From positions 4,154,001 to 4,218,000 of the forward strand of contig NZ_CP125957.1 of assembly GCF_030064125.1 (NCBI RefSeq): 64,000 nucleotides of DNA, read 5' to 3'. Source of the DNA: Pseudomonas sp. G2-4 (GTDB lineage Bacteria > Pseudomonadota > Gammaproteobacteria > Pseudomonadales > Pseudomonadaceae). A program made the translations under genes and the position numbers. Every line of letters starts with the position of its first letter. The first letter of the stretch is position 1. The notes under the pieces are model-generated. The model saw only the letters and a list, made by a program, of their open reading frames with translations. It made no database searches and was not told where the DNA came from. Positions 48,936 through 58,736 of the stretch are shown piece by piece.

Positions 48936-50413
48936 CACTCGCACGTTTTTCTATGTGCATCGGCGGTGAATGGGTCGATGCCCTGTCCGGCAAGACCTTC
49001 GAAAGCCTGAACCCGGCCCTGGCGCAACCCTGGGCCGAGTTGCCCGACGCCGACGAAGCCGATGTCGAGCGCGCCGTGCAGGCGGCGCAGACGGCTTTTG
49101 ACAGCCCGGCCTGGCGTGGCTTGACTGCGACCGCACGGGGTAAACTGCTGCGACGCCTGGGCGACCTGATCGCCGAAAACAAAGAACAGCTGGCCCAGCT
49201 GGAAAGCCGCGACAACGGCAAGCTGATCCGTGAAACCCGGGGCCAGGTCGGCTACTTGCCAGAGTTTTTCCATTACACCGCTGGCCTGGCGGACAAGCTC
49301 GAAGGCGGCACGCTGCCGCTGGATAAGCCAGACATGTTTGCCTACACCGTGCACGAAGCCATGGGCGTCGTCGCGGCGATCATTCCCTGGAACAGCCCGC
49401 TGTACCTGACGGCGATCAAACTGGCACCGGCGCTGGCGGCCGGCAACACCATCGTGATCAAACCGTCGGAGCACGCCTCGGCGACCATTCTCGAACTGGC
49501 GCGCCTGGCCCTGGAAGCCGGCATTCCGCCAGGCGTGGTCAACGTCGTCACCGGCTACGGCCCCAGCACCGGCGCCGCCCTCACCCGCCATCCGCTGGTG
49601 CGCAAGATCGCCTTCACCGGCGGCGCCGCCACGGCCCGGCATGTGGTGCGCAGCAGCGCCGAGAACTTCGCCAAGCTGTCCCTGGAATTGGGCGGCAAGT
49701 CACCGAACATTATCTTCGCCGACGCGGACCTCGACAGCGCCGTCAATGGTGCGATTGCCGGGATCTATGCGGCATCGGGCCAGAGCTGCGTGTCCGGCTC
49801 GCGGCTGTTGGTGCAGGATGAAATCTACGACGAATTCGTCTCGCGCCTGGTTGAGCGCGCCCAGCGTATCCGCATCGGCAACCCGCAGGACGACAGCAGC
49901 GAAATGGGGCCGATGGCGACCGCGCAGCAACTGGCAGTGGTCGAAGGCCTGGTCGCCGATGCCCTCGCCGAAGGCGCGCGCCTGCGCCTCGGCGGCAAGC
50001 GTCCGCAGAACCTGGGCGAAGGCTGGTTCTACGAGCCCACTTTGTTCGAATGCGACCACAACTCGATGAAGATCATGCAGGAAGAAGTCTTCGGGCCGGT
50101 GGCTTCGGTCATCCGGTTCAAGGACGAAGCCGAGGCCCTGGCGATTGCCAACGACTCACAGTTCGGCCTCGCCGCCGGCATCTGGACGCGCGACCTGGGC
50201 CGCGCCCATCGCCTGGCCCGGGATGTGCGTTCCGGGATCATCTGGGTCAATACCTACCGCGCGGTCTCAGCCATGGCGCCCATCGGCGGTTTCAAGAACA
50301 GCGGTTACGGACGCGAAAGCGGCATCGATTCAGTGCTGGCCTATACCGAACTGAAAACGGTGTGGATCAATCTTTCCCAGGCGCCCATGCCTGATCCGTT
50401 CGTGATGCGCTAG
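48932..50413 (+). CDS. NAD(P)-dependent aldehyde dehydrogenase
   Basis: 493 residues, normal family length. Catalytic Cys286 in GQSCVSGS, general base Glu252 in LELGGKSPN, the cofactor motif FTGG and the IIPWNSP segment are all present. It oxidises an aldehyde to its acid, presumably a semialdehyde released after ring or chain cleavage by the pathway's monooxygenase. It is translationally coupled to the hydrolase (4-nt overlap) and is followed 12 nt later by a flavin reductase. Substrate unknown. Confidence 0.92.
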   Translation: MTLARFSMCIGGEWVDALSGKTFESLNPALAQPWAELPDADEADVERAVQAAQTAFDSPAWRGLTATARGKLLRRLGDLIAENKEQLAQLESRDNGKLIRETRGQVGYLPEFFHYTAGLADKLEGGTLPLDKPDMFAYTVHEAMGVVAAIIPWNSPLYLTAIKLAPALAAGNTIVIKPSEHASATILELARLALEAGIPPGVVNVVTGYGPSTGAALTRHPLVRKIAFTGGAATARHVVRSSAENFAKLSLELGGKSPNIIFADADLDSAVNGAIAGIYAASGQSCVSGSRLLVQDEIYDEFVSRLVERAQRIRIGNPQDDSSEMGPMATAQQLAVVEGLVADALAEGARLRLGGKRPQNLGEGWFYEPTLFECDHNSMKIMQEEVFGPVASVIRFKDEAEALAIANDSQFGLAAGIWTRDLGRAHRLARDVRSGIIWVNTYRAVSAMAPIGGFKNSGYGRESGIDSVLAYTELKTVWINLSQAPMPDPFVMR

Positions 50414-50425
50414 GAGTCCTGAAAA

Positions 50426-50911
50426 ATGATCGAACCCGGCATCTACAAAGAAGTCATGAGTTCCTTCCCTTCCGGCGTCACAGTGGTCACCACCCTCGAC
50501 CCGGACGGGAATATCGTCGGCATCACCGCCAGCGCGTTCAGTGCGCTGTCGATTGATCCGGCGCTGGTGCTGTTCTGCCCCAACTATGCCTCTGACACCT
50601 ACCCGATCCTGCGGGACAGCAAGCAGTTCGCCATTCACTTGCTGTCCGCCGACCAGACCGCTGAAGCCTATGCGTTTGCCGGCAAAGGCAAGGACAAGGC
50701 CAAAGGCATCGACTGGCACCTCAGCGAGTTGGGCAACCCGCTGCTGGGCAAGGCCACGGCCATCATTGAGTGCGAGCTGTGGCGCGAATACGACGGTGGC
50801 GATCACGCAATCATCGTCGGCGCGGTGAAGAACCTGATCCTGCCGGAGCAACCGGTGACGCCGATGATTTATCACAAAGGCAAGTTGGGGCCGCTGCCCG
50901 CGCTGGCCTGA
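50426..50911 (+). CDS. Flavin reductase, copy 1 (HpaC/RutF-type)
   Basis: 161 residues, one flavin reductase-like split-barrel domain: MSSFPSGVTVVTTLDPDGN, GITASAFSALSIDPALVLFC and YDGGDHAIIVGAVKN. Such enzymes reduce FMN or FAD with NAD(P)H and hand reduced flavin to a partner monooxygenase. A paralogue of exactly the same length and most of the same residues lies at 58737-59222 next to the luciferase-like monooxygenase. AGGAG precedes the start. Confidence 0.9.
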   Translation: MIEPGIYKEVMSSFPSGVTVVTTLDPDGNIVGITASAFSALSIDPALVLFCPNYASDTYPILRDSKQFAIHLLSADQTAEAYAFAGKGKDKAKGIDWHLSELGNPLLGKATAIIECELWREYDGGDHAIIVGAVKNLILPEQPVTPMIYHKGKLGPLPALA

Positions 50912-50929
50912 TGGCTATACACCTCCCCC

Positions 50930-51014
50930 TGTGGGAGCTTGCTCGCGATAGCGGTGTGTCAGTCACATGGATGTTGGATGTGCTGCCCTCATCGCGAGCA
51001 AGCTCGCTCCCACA
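50930..51014. repeat. REP-like doublet forming a long hairpin
   Basis: The left arm TGTGGGAGCTTGCTCGCGA pairs with the right arm TCGCGAGCAAGCTCGCTCCCACA of the second unit, with about 43 bases between. These arms are typical of the REP families scattered through fluorescens-group Pseudomonas genomes. It lies inside the operon, between flavin reductase and PcaC-like genes, where it may stabilise or terminate mRNA. Confidence 0.85.
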
Positions 51015-51108
51015 GCTTCTTCACTTTTCAGGGAGCGCGCATGAGCCCGGTAGCCTAGCAACTCTTTAGCCAGCCAGCCTATATCGACGATTTTGAGAGC
51101 ACACAGCG

Positions 51109-51513
51109 ATGAGCAACGATAAATACGAACAAGGCCTCAAGATCCGCACCCAGGTGCTGGGCGAAGCCTATGTGCAGCGCTCCATTGAAAACGCCGACGA
51201 CTTCACCCGGCCCTTGCAGGAAATGGTCACCGAATACTGCTGGGGCCATGTCTGGGGTCGCGAGGGGCTGTCGCTCAAGGAACGCAGCATGATTAACCTG
51301 GCGATGATCTCGGCGCTCAATCGCCCCCATGAACTCAAGCTGCATGTGCGTGGCGCCTTGCGTAACGGCCTGAGTCGTGAGCAAATACGCGAAATTCTGC
51401 TTCAGGTCGGTATCTATTGCGGTGTCCCCGCGGCCGTGGACAGTTTCCGGCTTGCCCGTGAAGCCTTCGCCGAAGCCGATGCCGAGGCCCCCAGTCAACC
51501 CTCGGCTGTTTGA
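51109..51513 (+). CDS. Carboxymuconolactone decarboxylase family protein (PcaC-like)
   Basis: 134 residues. The family core is EYCWGHVWGREGLSLKERSM, LAMISALNRPHELKLHVRGA and REILLQVGIYCGVPAAVDSF, which follows the pattern of PcaC. It lacks the CXXC peroxidase motif of AhpD, so a decarboxylase or related carbon-acid reaction is more likely than peroxide reduction. With the PcaD-like hydrolase upstream it suggests a lactone/decarboxylation pair analogous to PcaCD of the beta-ketoadipate pathway. No gene for protocatechuate or muconate enzymes is present, so the true substrate differs. Confidence 0.85.
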   Translation: MSNDKYEQGLKIRTQVLGEAYVQRSIENADDFTRPLQEMVTEYCWGHVWGREGLSLKERSMINLAMISALNRPHELKLHVRGALRNGLSREQIREILLQVGIYCGVPAAVDSFRLAREAFAEADAEAPSQPSAV

Positions 51514-51573
51514 TCTGAACGTGCACGAATGTTGCCCGTTTGGCATGGACAGCCATATTAGAGAGCGGACCCC

Positions 51574-52891
<1,318 letters not shown>

Positions 52892-52896
52892 GCCCC

Positions 52897-53000
52897 TGTA
52901 GGAGCTGGCGAAGCCTGCGATCTTCTGATCTTGATCTTTCGCTCCAGACTCAATTGGCAGGGGAAAGATCGCAGCCTCGTTGCACTCGACAGCTCCTACA
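52897..53000. repeat. REP-like hairpin between convergent genes
   Basis: The outer arms TGTAGGAGCTG and CAGCTCCTACA pair perfectly, and the inner GCGATCTT / AAGATCGC also pair. This is another Pseudomonas REP-type element. It separates the NUDIX gene from the convergent DUF1330 gene, whose stop codon lies inside the right arm. It probably serves as a bidirectional terminator or mRNA end stabiliser. Confidence 0.8.
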
Positions 53001-53292
53001 GTGGAATCCCACCCTCGACAATGATCACCTCGGCCCGGGCCACGCCCTCGCGGTGCCGTTTCGCCTCCTGATATTGCTCGCTGTGGTAACAGGCCAGCGC
53101 CTGCTCGTAAGAATCGAACTCGATGACCACGCTGCGTTGCGGTGTCGGCCGACCTTCCATCGCTTCGCTGCGCCCGGCCCGGGCCAGCATCCGCCCGCCA
53201 TATAAAGCGAACGCCGCCGGGGCGCGCTGGGTGTATTGGCTGTATTGATCGGGGTCGGTGACATCCACGTGAGCAATCCAGTACGCCTTCAT
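52996..53292 (-). CDS. DUF1330 family protein
   Basis: 98 residues covering one DUF1330 domain, a small dimeric alpha/beta-barrel ferredoxin-like fold: KAYWIAHVDVTDPDQYSQY, FALYGGRMLARAG, RSVVIEFDSYEQALACYHS. Function of the family is unknown; related dimeric barrels act as monooxygenases or isomerases on small aromatics. It is divergent from the RibB gene and shares its promoter region with GntR site 2, so it is probably co-regulated with the flavin-dependent pathway. Confidence 0.82.
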   Translation of the reverse strand: MKAYWIAHVDVTDPDQYSQYTQRAPAAFALYGGRMLARAGRSEAMEGRPTPQRSVVIEFDSYEQALACYHSEQYQEAKRHREGVARAEVIIVEGGIPL

Positions 53293-53315
53293 AGTGACCT
53301 CTTGGTTTATTTTGT

Positions 53316-53333
53316 ATTATGGTATACCAATAA
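53316..53333. promoter_or_regulatory. GntR-type operator, site 2
   Basis: ATTATGGTATACCAATAA lies midway between the divergent DUF1330 and RibB starts (31 bp before the RibB ATG). The core TGGTATACCA is palindromic and identical to site 1. It probably controls both divergent genes. Confidence 0.75.
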
Positions 53334-53363
53334 ATATACCCACCAAACACTGAGAGTTCCAGC

Positions 53364-54473
53364 ATGGCCTTCAACAACATCGAAGAAATCATCGAAGATT
53401 ACCGGCAAGGCGAGATGGTGCTGCTGGTCGATGACGAAGACCGGGAAAACGAAGGCGACCTGCTGATCGCCGCCGACCGCTGCACCGCCGAGGCCATCAG
53501 CTTCATGGCTCGCGAAGCGCGCGGGTTGATTTGCCTGACCCTGACCGACGAGCACTGCCAGCGCCTGGGTCTGGAGCAGATGGTACCGAGCAACGGTAGC
53601 GTGTTCAGCACCGCGTTCACGGTATCCATCGAGGCCGCTGTGGGCGTGACCACCGGTATTTCCGCCGCCGATCGTGCGTGTACCGTTGCCGCCGCCGTAG
53701 CCGCCAATGCAGGTCCCACGGACATTGTGCAGCCCGGTCATATCTTCCCGCTACGCGCCAAGGAAGGCGGCGTGCTGACCCGCGCCGGTCACACCGAAGC
53801 CGGTTGCGACCTCGCTCGCCTGGCCGGTTTCACTCCCGCTTCAGTAATCGTCGAAGTGATGAACGACGACGGCACCATGGCTCGCCGCCCTGACCTGGAA
53901 GTATTCGCACGCAAACATGGAATCAAGATCGGCACCATCGCCGACCTGATCCACTACCGGCTCAGCACCGAACACACCGTAGTGCGCATCGGTGAACGCG
54001 AATTGCCGACGGTGCATGGGACGTTCCGGCTGATCACTTTTGAGGACCGTATCGAAGGTGGCGTGCACATGGCGATGGTCATGGGTGACATTCGTCGAGA
54101 AGAACCCACCCTGGTGCGAGTGCATGTGATTGATCCGCTGCGCGATCTGGTCGGCGCTCAGTACAGCGGCCCGTCCAACTGGACGTTGTGGGCCGCGCTG
54201 CAACGGGTGGCTGAAGAAGGTCGCGGCGTGGTGGTCGTGCTGGCTAATCATGAGTCGTCGCAAGCGCTGCTGGAACGCGTTCCACAACTCACCCAGCCGC
54301 CACGGCAGTTCAGCCGCTCGCAATCGCGCATTTATTCTGAAGTAGGGACAGGGGCGCAGATTCTGCAGGATCTCGGCGTGGGCAAGTTGCGTCATCTCGG
54401 CCCGCCACTGAAATACGCAGGCTTGACCGGTTACGACTTGGAAGTGGTCGAGAGTATTCCGTTCACCGAATGA
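53364..54473 (+). CDS. ribB: 3,4-dihydroxy-2-butanone 4-phosphate synthase with degenerate GTP cyclohydrolase II domain
   Basis: 369 residues. Residues 1-200 are a complete DHBP synthase: DDEDRENEGDLLIAADRCT, SFMAREARGLICL and RAGHTEAGCDLARLAG keep the metal and acid-base residues. Residues 205-369 have the GTP cyclohydrolase II fold, but the zinc-site segment expected as VRVHSECLTGD is VRVHVIDPLRDLVG, so the three zinc cysteines are missing and the domain cannot be a normal cyclohydrolase. This is the RibBX-type architecture described in proteobacteria. Such copies near flavin enzymes are thought to boost local riboflavin/FMN synthesis. Here it is preceded by a GntR operator and surrounded by FMN-using enzymes. 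Confidence 0.9.
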   Translation: MAFNNIEEIIEDYRQGEMVLLVDDEDRENEGDLLIAADRCTAEAISFMAREARGLICLTLTDEHCQRLGLEQMVPSNGSVFSTAFTVSIEAAVGVTTGISAADRACTVAAAVAANAGPTDIVQPGHIFPLRAKEGGVLTRAGHTEAGCDLARLAGFTPASVIVEVMNDDGTMARRPDLEVFARKHGIKIGTIADLIHYRLSTEHTVVRIGERELPTVHGTFRLITFEDRIEGGVHMAMVMGDIRREEPTLVRVHVIDPLRDLVGAQYSGPSNWTLWAALQRVAEEGRGVVVVLANHESSQALLERVPQLTQPPRQFSRSQSRIYSEVGTGAQILQDLGVGKLRHLGPPLKYAGLTGYDLEVVESIPFTE

Positions 54474-54575
54474 GTCCGGGGATGCCACCTTTTCCGCGCA
54501 GGCACTACTGGGTGACCTGACGGCAAAAAACGCTTTTGGCTGATAGCCGGTAAGGCAAAGTGCTTGCACAAAGTT

Positions 54576-54600
54576 TGGAATACCATAATATGATATTCCA
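54576..54600. promoter_or_regulatory. GntR-type operator, site 3
   Basis: A 25-bp imperfect palindrome with TGGAAT and ATTCCA ends and two overlapping, opposed half sites: minus strand ATTATGGTATTCCA and plus strand TATGATATTCCA. It differs from sites 1 and 2 mainly by an A/T change in the core. It lies about 150 bp before the ABC transporter operon, in a 279-bp gene-free region (54474-54752) that otherwise shows nothing clear. Confidence 0.65.
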
Positions 54601-54752
54601 CAGACCGAATGATTCAGCCAAGTGCGCCCACAAGGGAAAGCACCAATAACAGCCCTTGGCACGGTCGCCTTTAGAGGCCAGATGGACCTACTGCTCCCGA
54701 TAGGCGGGCATTACCAAGCCCGCTCAAAAACACAACAAATGAGGGCGTGAAA

Positions 54753-55778
54753 ATGGTGTTGAAGAAAAGTGCAGCCGCAATCTTTTTTGCTGGCCTGTTG
54801 AGCGTCACCAGCCAGGCGACGATGGCCGCTGAAAGCGTCAACTTCGTCAGTTGGGGCGGCAGCACCCAGGATGCGCAGAAGCAAGCCTGGGCCGACCCGT
54901 TCAGCAAGGCCAGCGGCATCACCGTGGTCCAGGACGGCCCGACGGACTATGGCAAGCTCAAGGCCATGGTCGAAAGCGGCAACGTGCAGTGGGATGTCGT
55001 CGATGTCGAAGCGGACTTCGCCTTGCGCGCCGCTGCTGAAGGCTTGCTCGAGCCCCTGGATTTCTCGGTCATCCAGCGCGACAAGATCGACCCACGCTTC
55101 GTGTCCGATCACGGCGTCGGTTCCTTCTACTTCTCGTTCGTCCTCGGCTACAACGAAGGCAAGCTCGGCGCCGGCAAGCCCCAGGACTGGTCCGCACTGT
55201 TCGACACCAAGACCTACCCCGGCAAACGCGCCCTGTACAAATGGCCAAGCCCCGGTGTGCTCGAACTGGCCCTGCTGGCCGATGGCGTCGCGGCCGACAA
55301 ACTCTACCCGCTGGACCTGGACCGCGCCTTCAAGAAACTCGACACCATCAAGAAAGACATTGTCTGGTGGGGCGGCGGTGCGCAGTCGCAACAACTGCTC
55401 GCGTCCGGTGAAGCCAGCATCGGCCAATTCTGGAACGGTCGGATTTATGCCCTGCAACAGGACGGCGCACCCGTTGGCGTAAGCTGGAAGCAGAACCTGG
55501 TCATGGCCGACATCCTGGTCATCCCAAAAGGCTCGAAAAACAAGGCAGCGGCCATGAAATTCCTGGCCAACGCCAGCAGCGCCAAAGGCCAGGCCGATTT
55601 TTCCAACCTGACCGCCTATGCGCCGGTCAACGTCGACAGCATCGCACGCCTGGATTCGGTGCTCGCCCCCAACCTGCCGACCGCCTACGCCAAGGATCAG
55701 ATCACGCTTGATTTCGCGTACTGGGCCAAGAACGGTCAGGACATCGCGACACGGTGGAACGAATGGCTGGTCAAGTGA
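54753..55778 (+). CDS. ABC transporter substrate-binding protein (PotD/PotF-like)
   Basis: 341 residues from ATG 54753 (GAGG eight nt upstream). The signal peptide is MVLKKSAAAIFFAGLLSVTS..., cleaved after TMAA. The mature protein is a type-2 periplasmic binding protein of the polyamine/spermidine-like group (ESVNFVSWGGSTQDAQK, VQWDVVDVEADFALRAA, AMKFLANASS). With two permeases and an ATPase it forms a PotFGHI-like importer. The group binds polyamines but also many other small cationic or carboxylated solutes, so it probably imports the substrate of the flavin-dependent pathway. Confidence 0.9.
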   Translation: MVLKKSAAAIFFAGLLSVTSQATMAAESVNFVSWGGSTQDAQKQAWADPFSKASGITVVQDGPTDYGKLKAMVESGNVQWDVVDVEADFALRAAAEGLLEPLDFSVIQRDKIDPRFVSDHGVGSFYFSFVLGYNEGKLGAGKPQDWSALFDTKTYPGKRALYKWPSPGVLELALLADGVAADKLYPLDLDRAFKKLDTIKKDIVWWGGGAQSQQLLASGEASIGQFWNGRIYALQQDGAPVGVSWKQNLVMADILVIPKGSKNKAAAMKFLANASSAKGQADFSNLTAYAPVNVDSIARLDSVLAPNLPTAYAKDQITLDFAYWAKNGQDIATRWNEWLVK

Positions 55779-56704
55779 AAATATCAGCAACGGCAGCCCC
55801 TCGCACCGGGAGCGCCCTGGGCGCCGCCGGTGCGGTACCGGCCAAGGCGGCGACGCACACCCCGTCGCTGGCACAGCGCTGGCGCGGGGTCGGCAACCTG
55901 GCGCCCGCCCTGCTGTTCCTCGGTTTGTTCTTCCTGGCGCCGCTGATTGGCTTGTTGTTGCGCGGCGTACTGGAGCCGGTGCCCGGCCTGGGTAATTACG
56001 AGCAACTGTTCGCCAATTCGGCCTATGCCCGGGTGTTGTTCAACACCTTTTCGGTGGCCGGGCTGGTGACGCTGTTCAGCTTGCTGCTGGGCTTTCCGCT
56101 GGCCTGGGCCATCACCCTGGTACCCCGTGGTTGGGGCCGCTGGATGCTGAATATCGTGCTGCTGTCGATGTGGACCAGCCTGCTGGCCCGCACCTACTCC
56201 TGGCTGGTGCTGTTGCAAGCCTCGGGGGTGATCAACAAAGCGTTGATGGCAATGGGCATCATCGATCAGCCACTGGAGATGGTGCACAACCTCACCGGGG
56301 TGGTGATCGGCATGAGCTACATCATGATCCCGTTCATTGTCCTGCCATTGCAGGCGACCATGCAGGCCATCGACCCGATGATCCTCCAGGCCGGCTCCAT
56401 CTGCGGCGCCAGCCCCTGGACCAACTTCTTCCGGGTGTTCCTGCCGCTGTGCCGGCCGGGGCTGTTTTCCGGTGGGCTGATGGTGTTCGTGATGTCCCTC
56501 GGTTACTACGTGACCCCGGCGCTGCTGGGCGGCGCGCAGAACATGATGCTGCCCGAATTCATCATCCAGCAGGTGCAGTCGTTCCTCAATTGGGGCCTGG
56601 CCAGTGCCGGCGCTGCGTTGTTGGTGGCGATCACGCTAGTGCTGTTCTACTTCTACCTGAAGCTCCAACCGGAATCCCCGGTGGGCGCCAGCAACGCGAG
56701 GTAA
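55763..56704 (+). CDS. ABC transporter permease 1 (PotB/PotH-like)
   Basis: 313 residues from ATG 55763, overlapping the binding-protein stop by 16 nt; GTG 55775, which overlaps the stop as GTGA, is an alternative. A charged N-terminal extension precedes six membrane segments (APALLFLGLFFLAPLIGLLL, LVTLFSLLLGFPLAWAITL and others). The EAA-like loop reads AGSICGASPWTNFFRVFLPL, the contact site for the ATPase. Belongs with the permease at 56711. Confidence 0.9.
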   Translation: MAGQVKISATAAPRTGSALGAAGAVPAKAATHTPSLAQRWRGVGNLAPALLFLGLFFLAPLIGLLLRGVLEPVPGLGNYEQLFANSAYARVLFNTFSVAGLVTLFSLLLGFPLAWAITLVPRGWGRWMLNIVLLSMWTSLLARTYSWLVLLQASGVINKALMAMGIIDQPLEMVHNLTGVVIGMSYIMIPFIVLPLQATMQAIDPMILQAGSICGASPWTNFFRVFLPLCRPGLFSGGLMVFVMSLGYYVTPALLGGAQNMMLPEFIIQQVQSFLNWGLASAGAALLVAITLVLFYFYLKLQPESPVGASNAR

Positions 56705-56710
56705 GCCGTC

Positions 56711-57520
56711 ATGCTCCTGACTCCCAATGCCATGAGCCGGCGCATGCGGTTCAGCCTGTACTTCACCACCGGCCTGATTGCGCTGTTTTTGCTGCTGCCC
56801 ATTGTCTTCATTGTGCTGTTGTCGTTCGGTTCATCCCAGTGGCTGGTCTTCCCGCCACCGGGTTGGACGTTGAAATGGTACGGCCAGTTCTTCTCCAATC
56901 CGGACTGGATGAGTGCGGCGCTAACCAGCCTCAAGGTCGCCGTATTGACCACCGTCTGCGCCGTGGCGCTGGGCTTGCCCACCGCGTTTGCCCTGGTACG
57001 CGGACGCTTCCCGGGCCGGGAAATGCTCTACGGTCTGTTCACCCTGCCGATGATCGTGCCGCTGGTGATCATCGCGGTAGCGGTGTATGCGCTGTTTCTC
57101 AAACTCGGCTACACCGGGACGATGTTCGCCTTCGTGGTCAGCCACGTCATCGTCGCCCTGCCGTTCACCATCATTTCGATCATCAACTCGCTCAAGCTGT
57201 TCGACCAGTCCATCGAGGATGCCGCCGTCATCTGCGGCGCCTCGCGCCTGCAAGCGGTGTTCAAGGTGACGTTCCCGGCGATCCGCCCGGGCATGGTCGC
57301 CGGCGCGCTGTTTGCGTTCCTGGTGTCGTGGGACGAAGTGGTGCTGAGCGTGATGATGGCCAGTCCGACCCTGCAAACCTTGCCCGTCAAGATGTGGACC
57401 ACCCTGCGCCAGGACCTGACGCCTGTGATCGCCGTCGCTTCGACGCTGCTGATCGGCCTCTCGCTCTTGGTGATGGTGATCGCCGCTGCCCTGCGCCGGC
57501 GCAACGAAATCAGCGCCTGA
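56711..57520 (+). CDS. ABC transporter permease 2 (PotC/PotI-like)
   Basis: 269 residues with six membrane segments (LIALFLLLPIVFIVLLSF, VAVLTTVCAVALGLPTAFAL, LPMIVPLVIIAVAVYALFL). The EAA loop is DAAVICGASRLQAVFKVTFP. Six nt after the first permease, so both are translated together; second half of the transmembrane channel. Confidence 0.9.
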   Translation: MLLTPNAMSRRMRFSLYFTTGLIALFLLLPIVFIVLLSFGSSQWLVFPPPGWTLKWYGQFFSNPDWMSAALTSLKVAVLTTVCAVALGLPTAFALVRGRFPGREMLYGLFTLPMIVPLVIIAVAVYALFLKLGYTGTMFAFVVSHVIVALPFTIISIINSLKLFDQSIEDAAVICGASRLQAVFKVTFPAIRPGMVAGALFAFLVSWDEVVLSVMMASPTLQTLPVKMWTTLRQDLTPVIAVASTLLIGLSLLVMVIAAALRRRNEISA

Positions 57521-57537
57521 ACGCCTAGGAGAATACG

Positions 57538-58689
57538 ATGAGTGCCGTCAAAGACCCCGCACAACAGAACAACAAGACCCTGGTCAGCCTGCGCAACCTG
57601 AACAAGCACTACGGCGATTTTGCCGCCGTGGACGATATCTCCCTGGACATCCAGGACGGTGAATTCCTGACCTTCCTCGGCTCCAGCGGCTCGGGCAAGA
57701 GCACCACGCTGTCGATGCTGGCCGGGTTTGAAACCCCCAGCAGCGGCGAGATCCTGGTGGACGGCAAATCCCTGGTCAACGTGCCGCCGCACAAACGCGA
57801 CATCGGCATGGTATTCCAGCGTTACTCGCTGTTCCCGCACTTGTCGGTGCGCGACAACATCGCCTTTCCCCTGGCGATCCGCAAATTGGCCAGCGCTGAA
57901 CGTGAGCGCCGGGTCGATGCCATGCTCAAGCTGGTGCAGCTGGGAGAGTTCGCCCATCGCCGTCCTTCGCAACTGTCCGGCGGCCAGCAACAGCGCGTGG
58001 CGATTGCCCGGGCGCTGGTCTATGAGCCACGCATCCTGCTGATGGATGAACCCCTCGGCGCCCTGGACAAGAAACTCCGCGAAGACCTGCAGGATGAGCT
58101 GCGCCAACTGCATCGGCGCCTGGGCATCACCATCGTCTACGTCACCCACGACCAGGAAGAGGCCATGCGCTTGTCCCAACGCATCGCGATCTTCAGCCAC
58201 GGCAAGATCGTTGGCCTGGGCAGCGGCTACGACCTCTACCAGAACCCGCCGAATGCCTTTGTGGCGTCGTTCCTGGGCAACTCCAACTTCCTCAAGCTCA
58301 AGGCCCAGGGCAATGCGGTGGCGAGCTTCGAAGGCCAGTCGCTGTCGATCCGCCTGACCGCAGGGCTGCAAACCGATCAGGACGTACTGCTGATGGTGCG
58401 CCCGGAAAAAGCCTTGGCCTTGAGCGTCGAACAATCGGCCCAGGAACCCTTGGCGGCCGGCTGGAATGAAGTCTCGGCCAAAGTCGTCGAGGTGCTGTTC
58501 CTGGGGGAAAGCCAGACCTGCAGCGTGGTGACGTCCAGCGGCACCGCCATGACCGTCAAGGCGCTGTCCGCCGCCGGCATGCCCCTCAAGGCTGGTGACC
58601 CGGTGCGTGTGCGCTGGGCCACCGCCGATGCCTGCGTCTACACCCAATGGGTCGAGAGCGATCTGAATAAAGCCGCCGGGGCCCATTGA
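57538..58689 (+). CDS. ABC transporter ATP-binding protein (PotA/PotG-like)
   Basis: 383 residues. Walker A is GSSGSGKST, the Q-loop is MVFQRYSLFPH, the signature is LSGGQQQRVAIARAL, Walker B is ILLMDEPLGALD and the H-loop is YVTHDQEEA. After residue 240 a TOBE_2 regulatory domain follows, as in PotA. AGGAG precedes the ATG 17 nt after the permease stop. It energises the importer; one motor for both permeases is expected. Confidence 0.93.
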   Translation: MSAVKDPAQQNNKTLVSLRNLNKHYGDFAAVDDISLDIQDGEFLTFLGSSGSGKSTTLSMLAGFETPSSGEILVDGKSLVNVPPHKRDIGMVFQRYSLFPHLSVRDNIAFPLAIRKLASAERERRVDAMLKLVQLGEFAHRRPSQLSGGQQQRVAIARALVYEPRILLMDEPLGALDKKLREDLQDELRQLHRRLGITIVYVTHDQEEAMRLSQRIAIFSHGKIVGLGSGYDLYQNPPNAFVASFLGNSNFLKLKAQGNAVASFEGQSLSIRLTAGLQTDQDVLLMVRPEKALALSVEQSAQEPLAAGWNEVSAKVVEVLFLGESQTCSVVTSSGTAMTVKALSAAGMPLKAGDPVRVRWATADACVYTQWVESDLNKAAGAH

Positions 58690-58736
58690 TGAACGCTGTC
58701 TGCCCCTCCAGAAAAACCATACCCGAGGATTGGCCA

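Noticed and set aside
51109..51513. AhpD-type alkylhydroperoxidase
   Set aside because: The CXXC redox motif is missing and the core follows the PcaC pattern.
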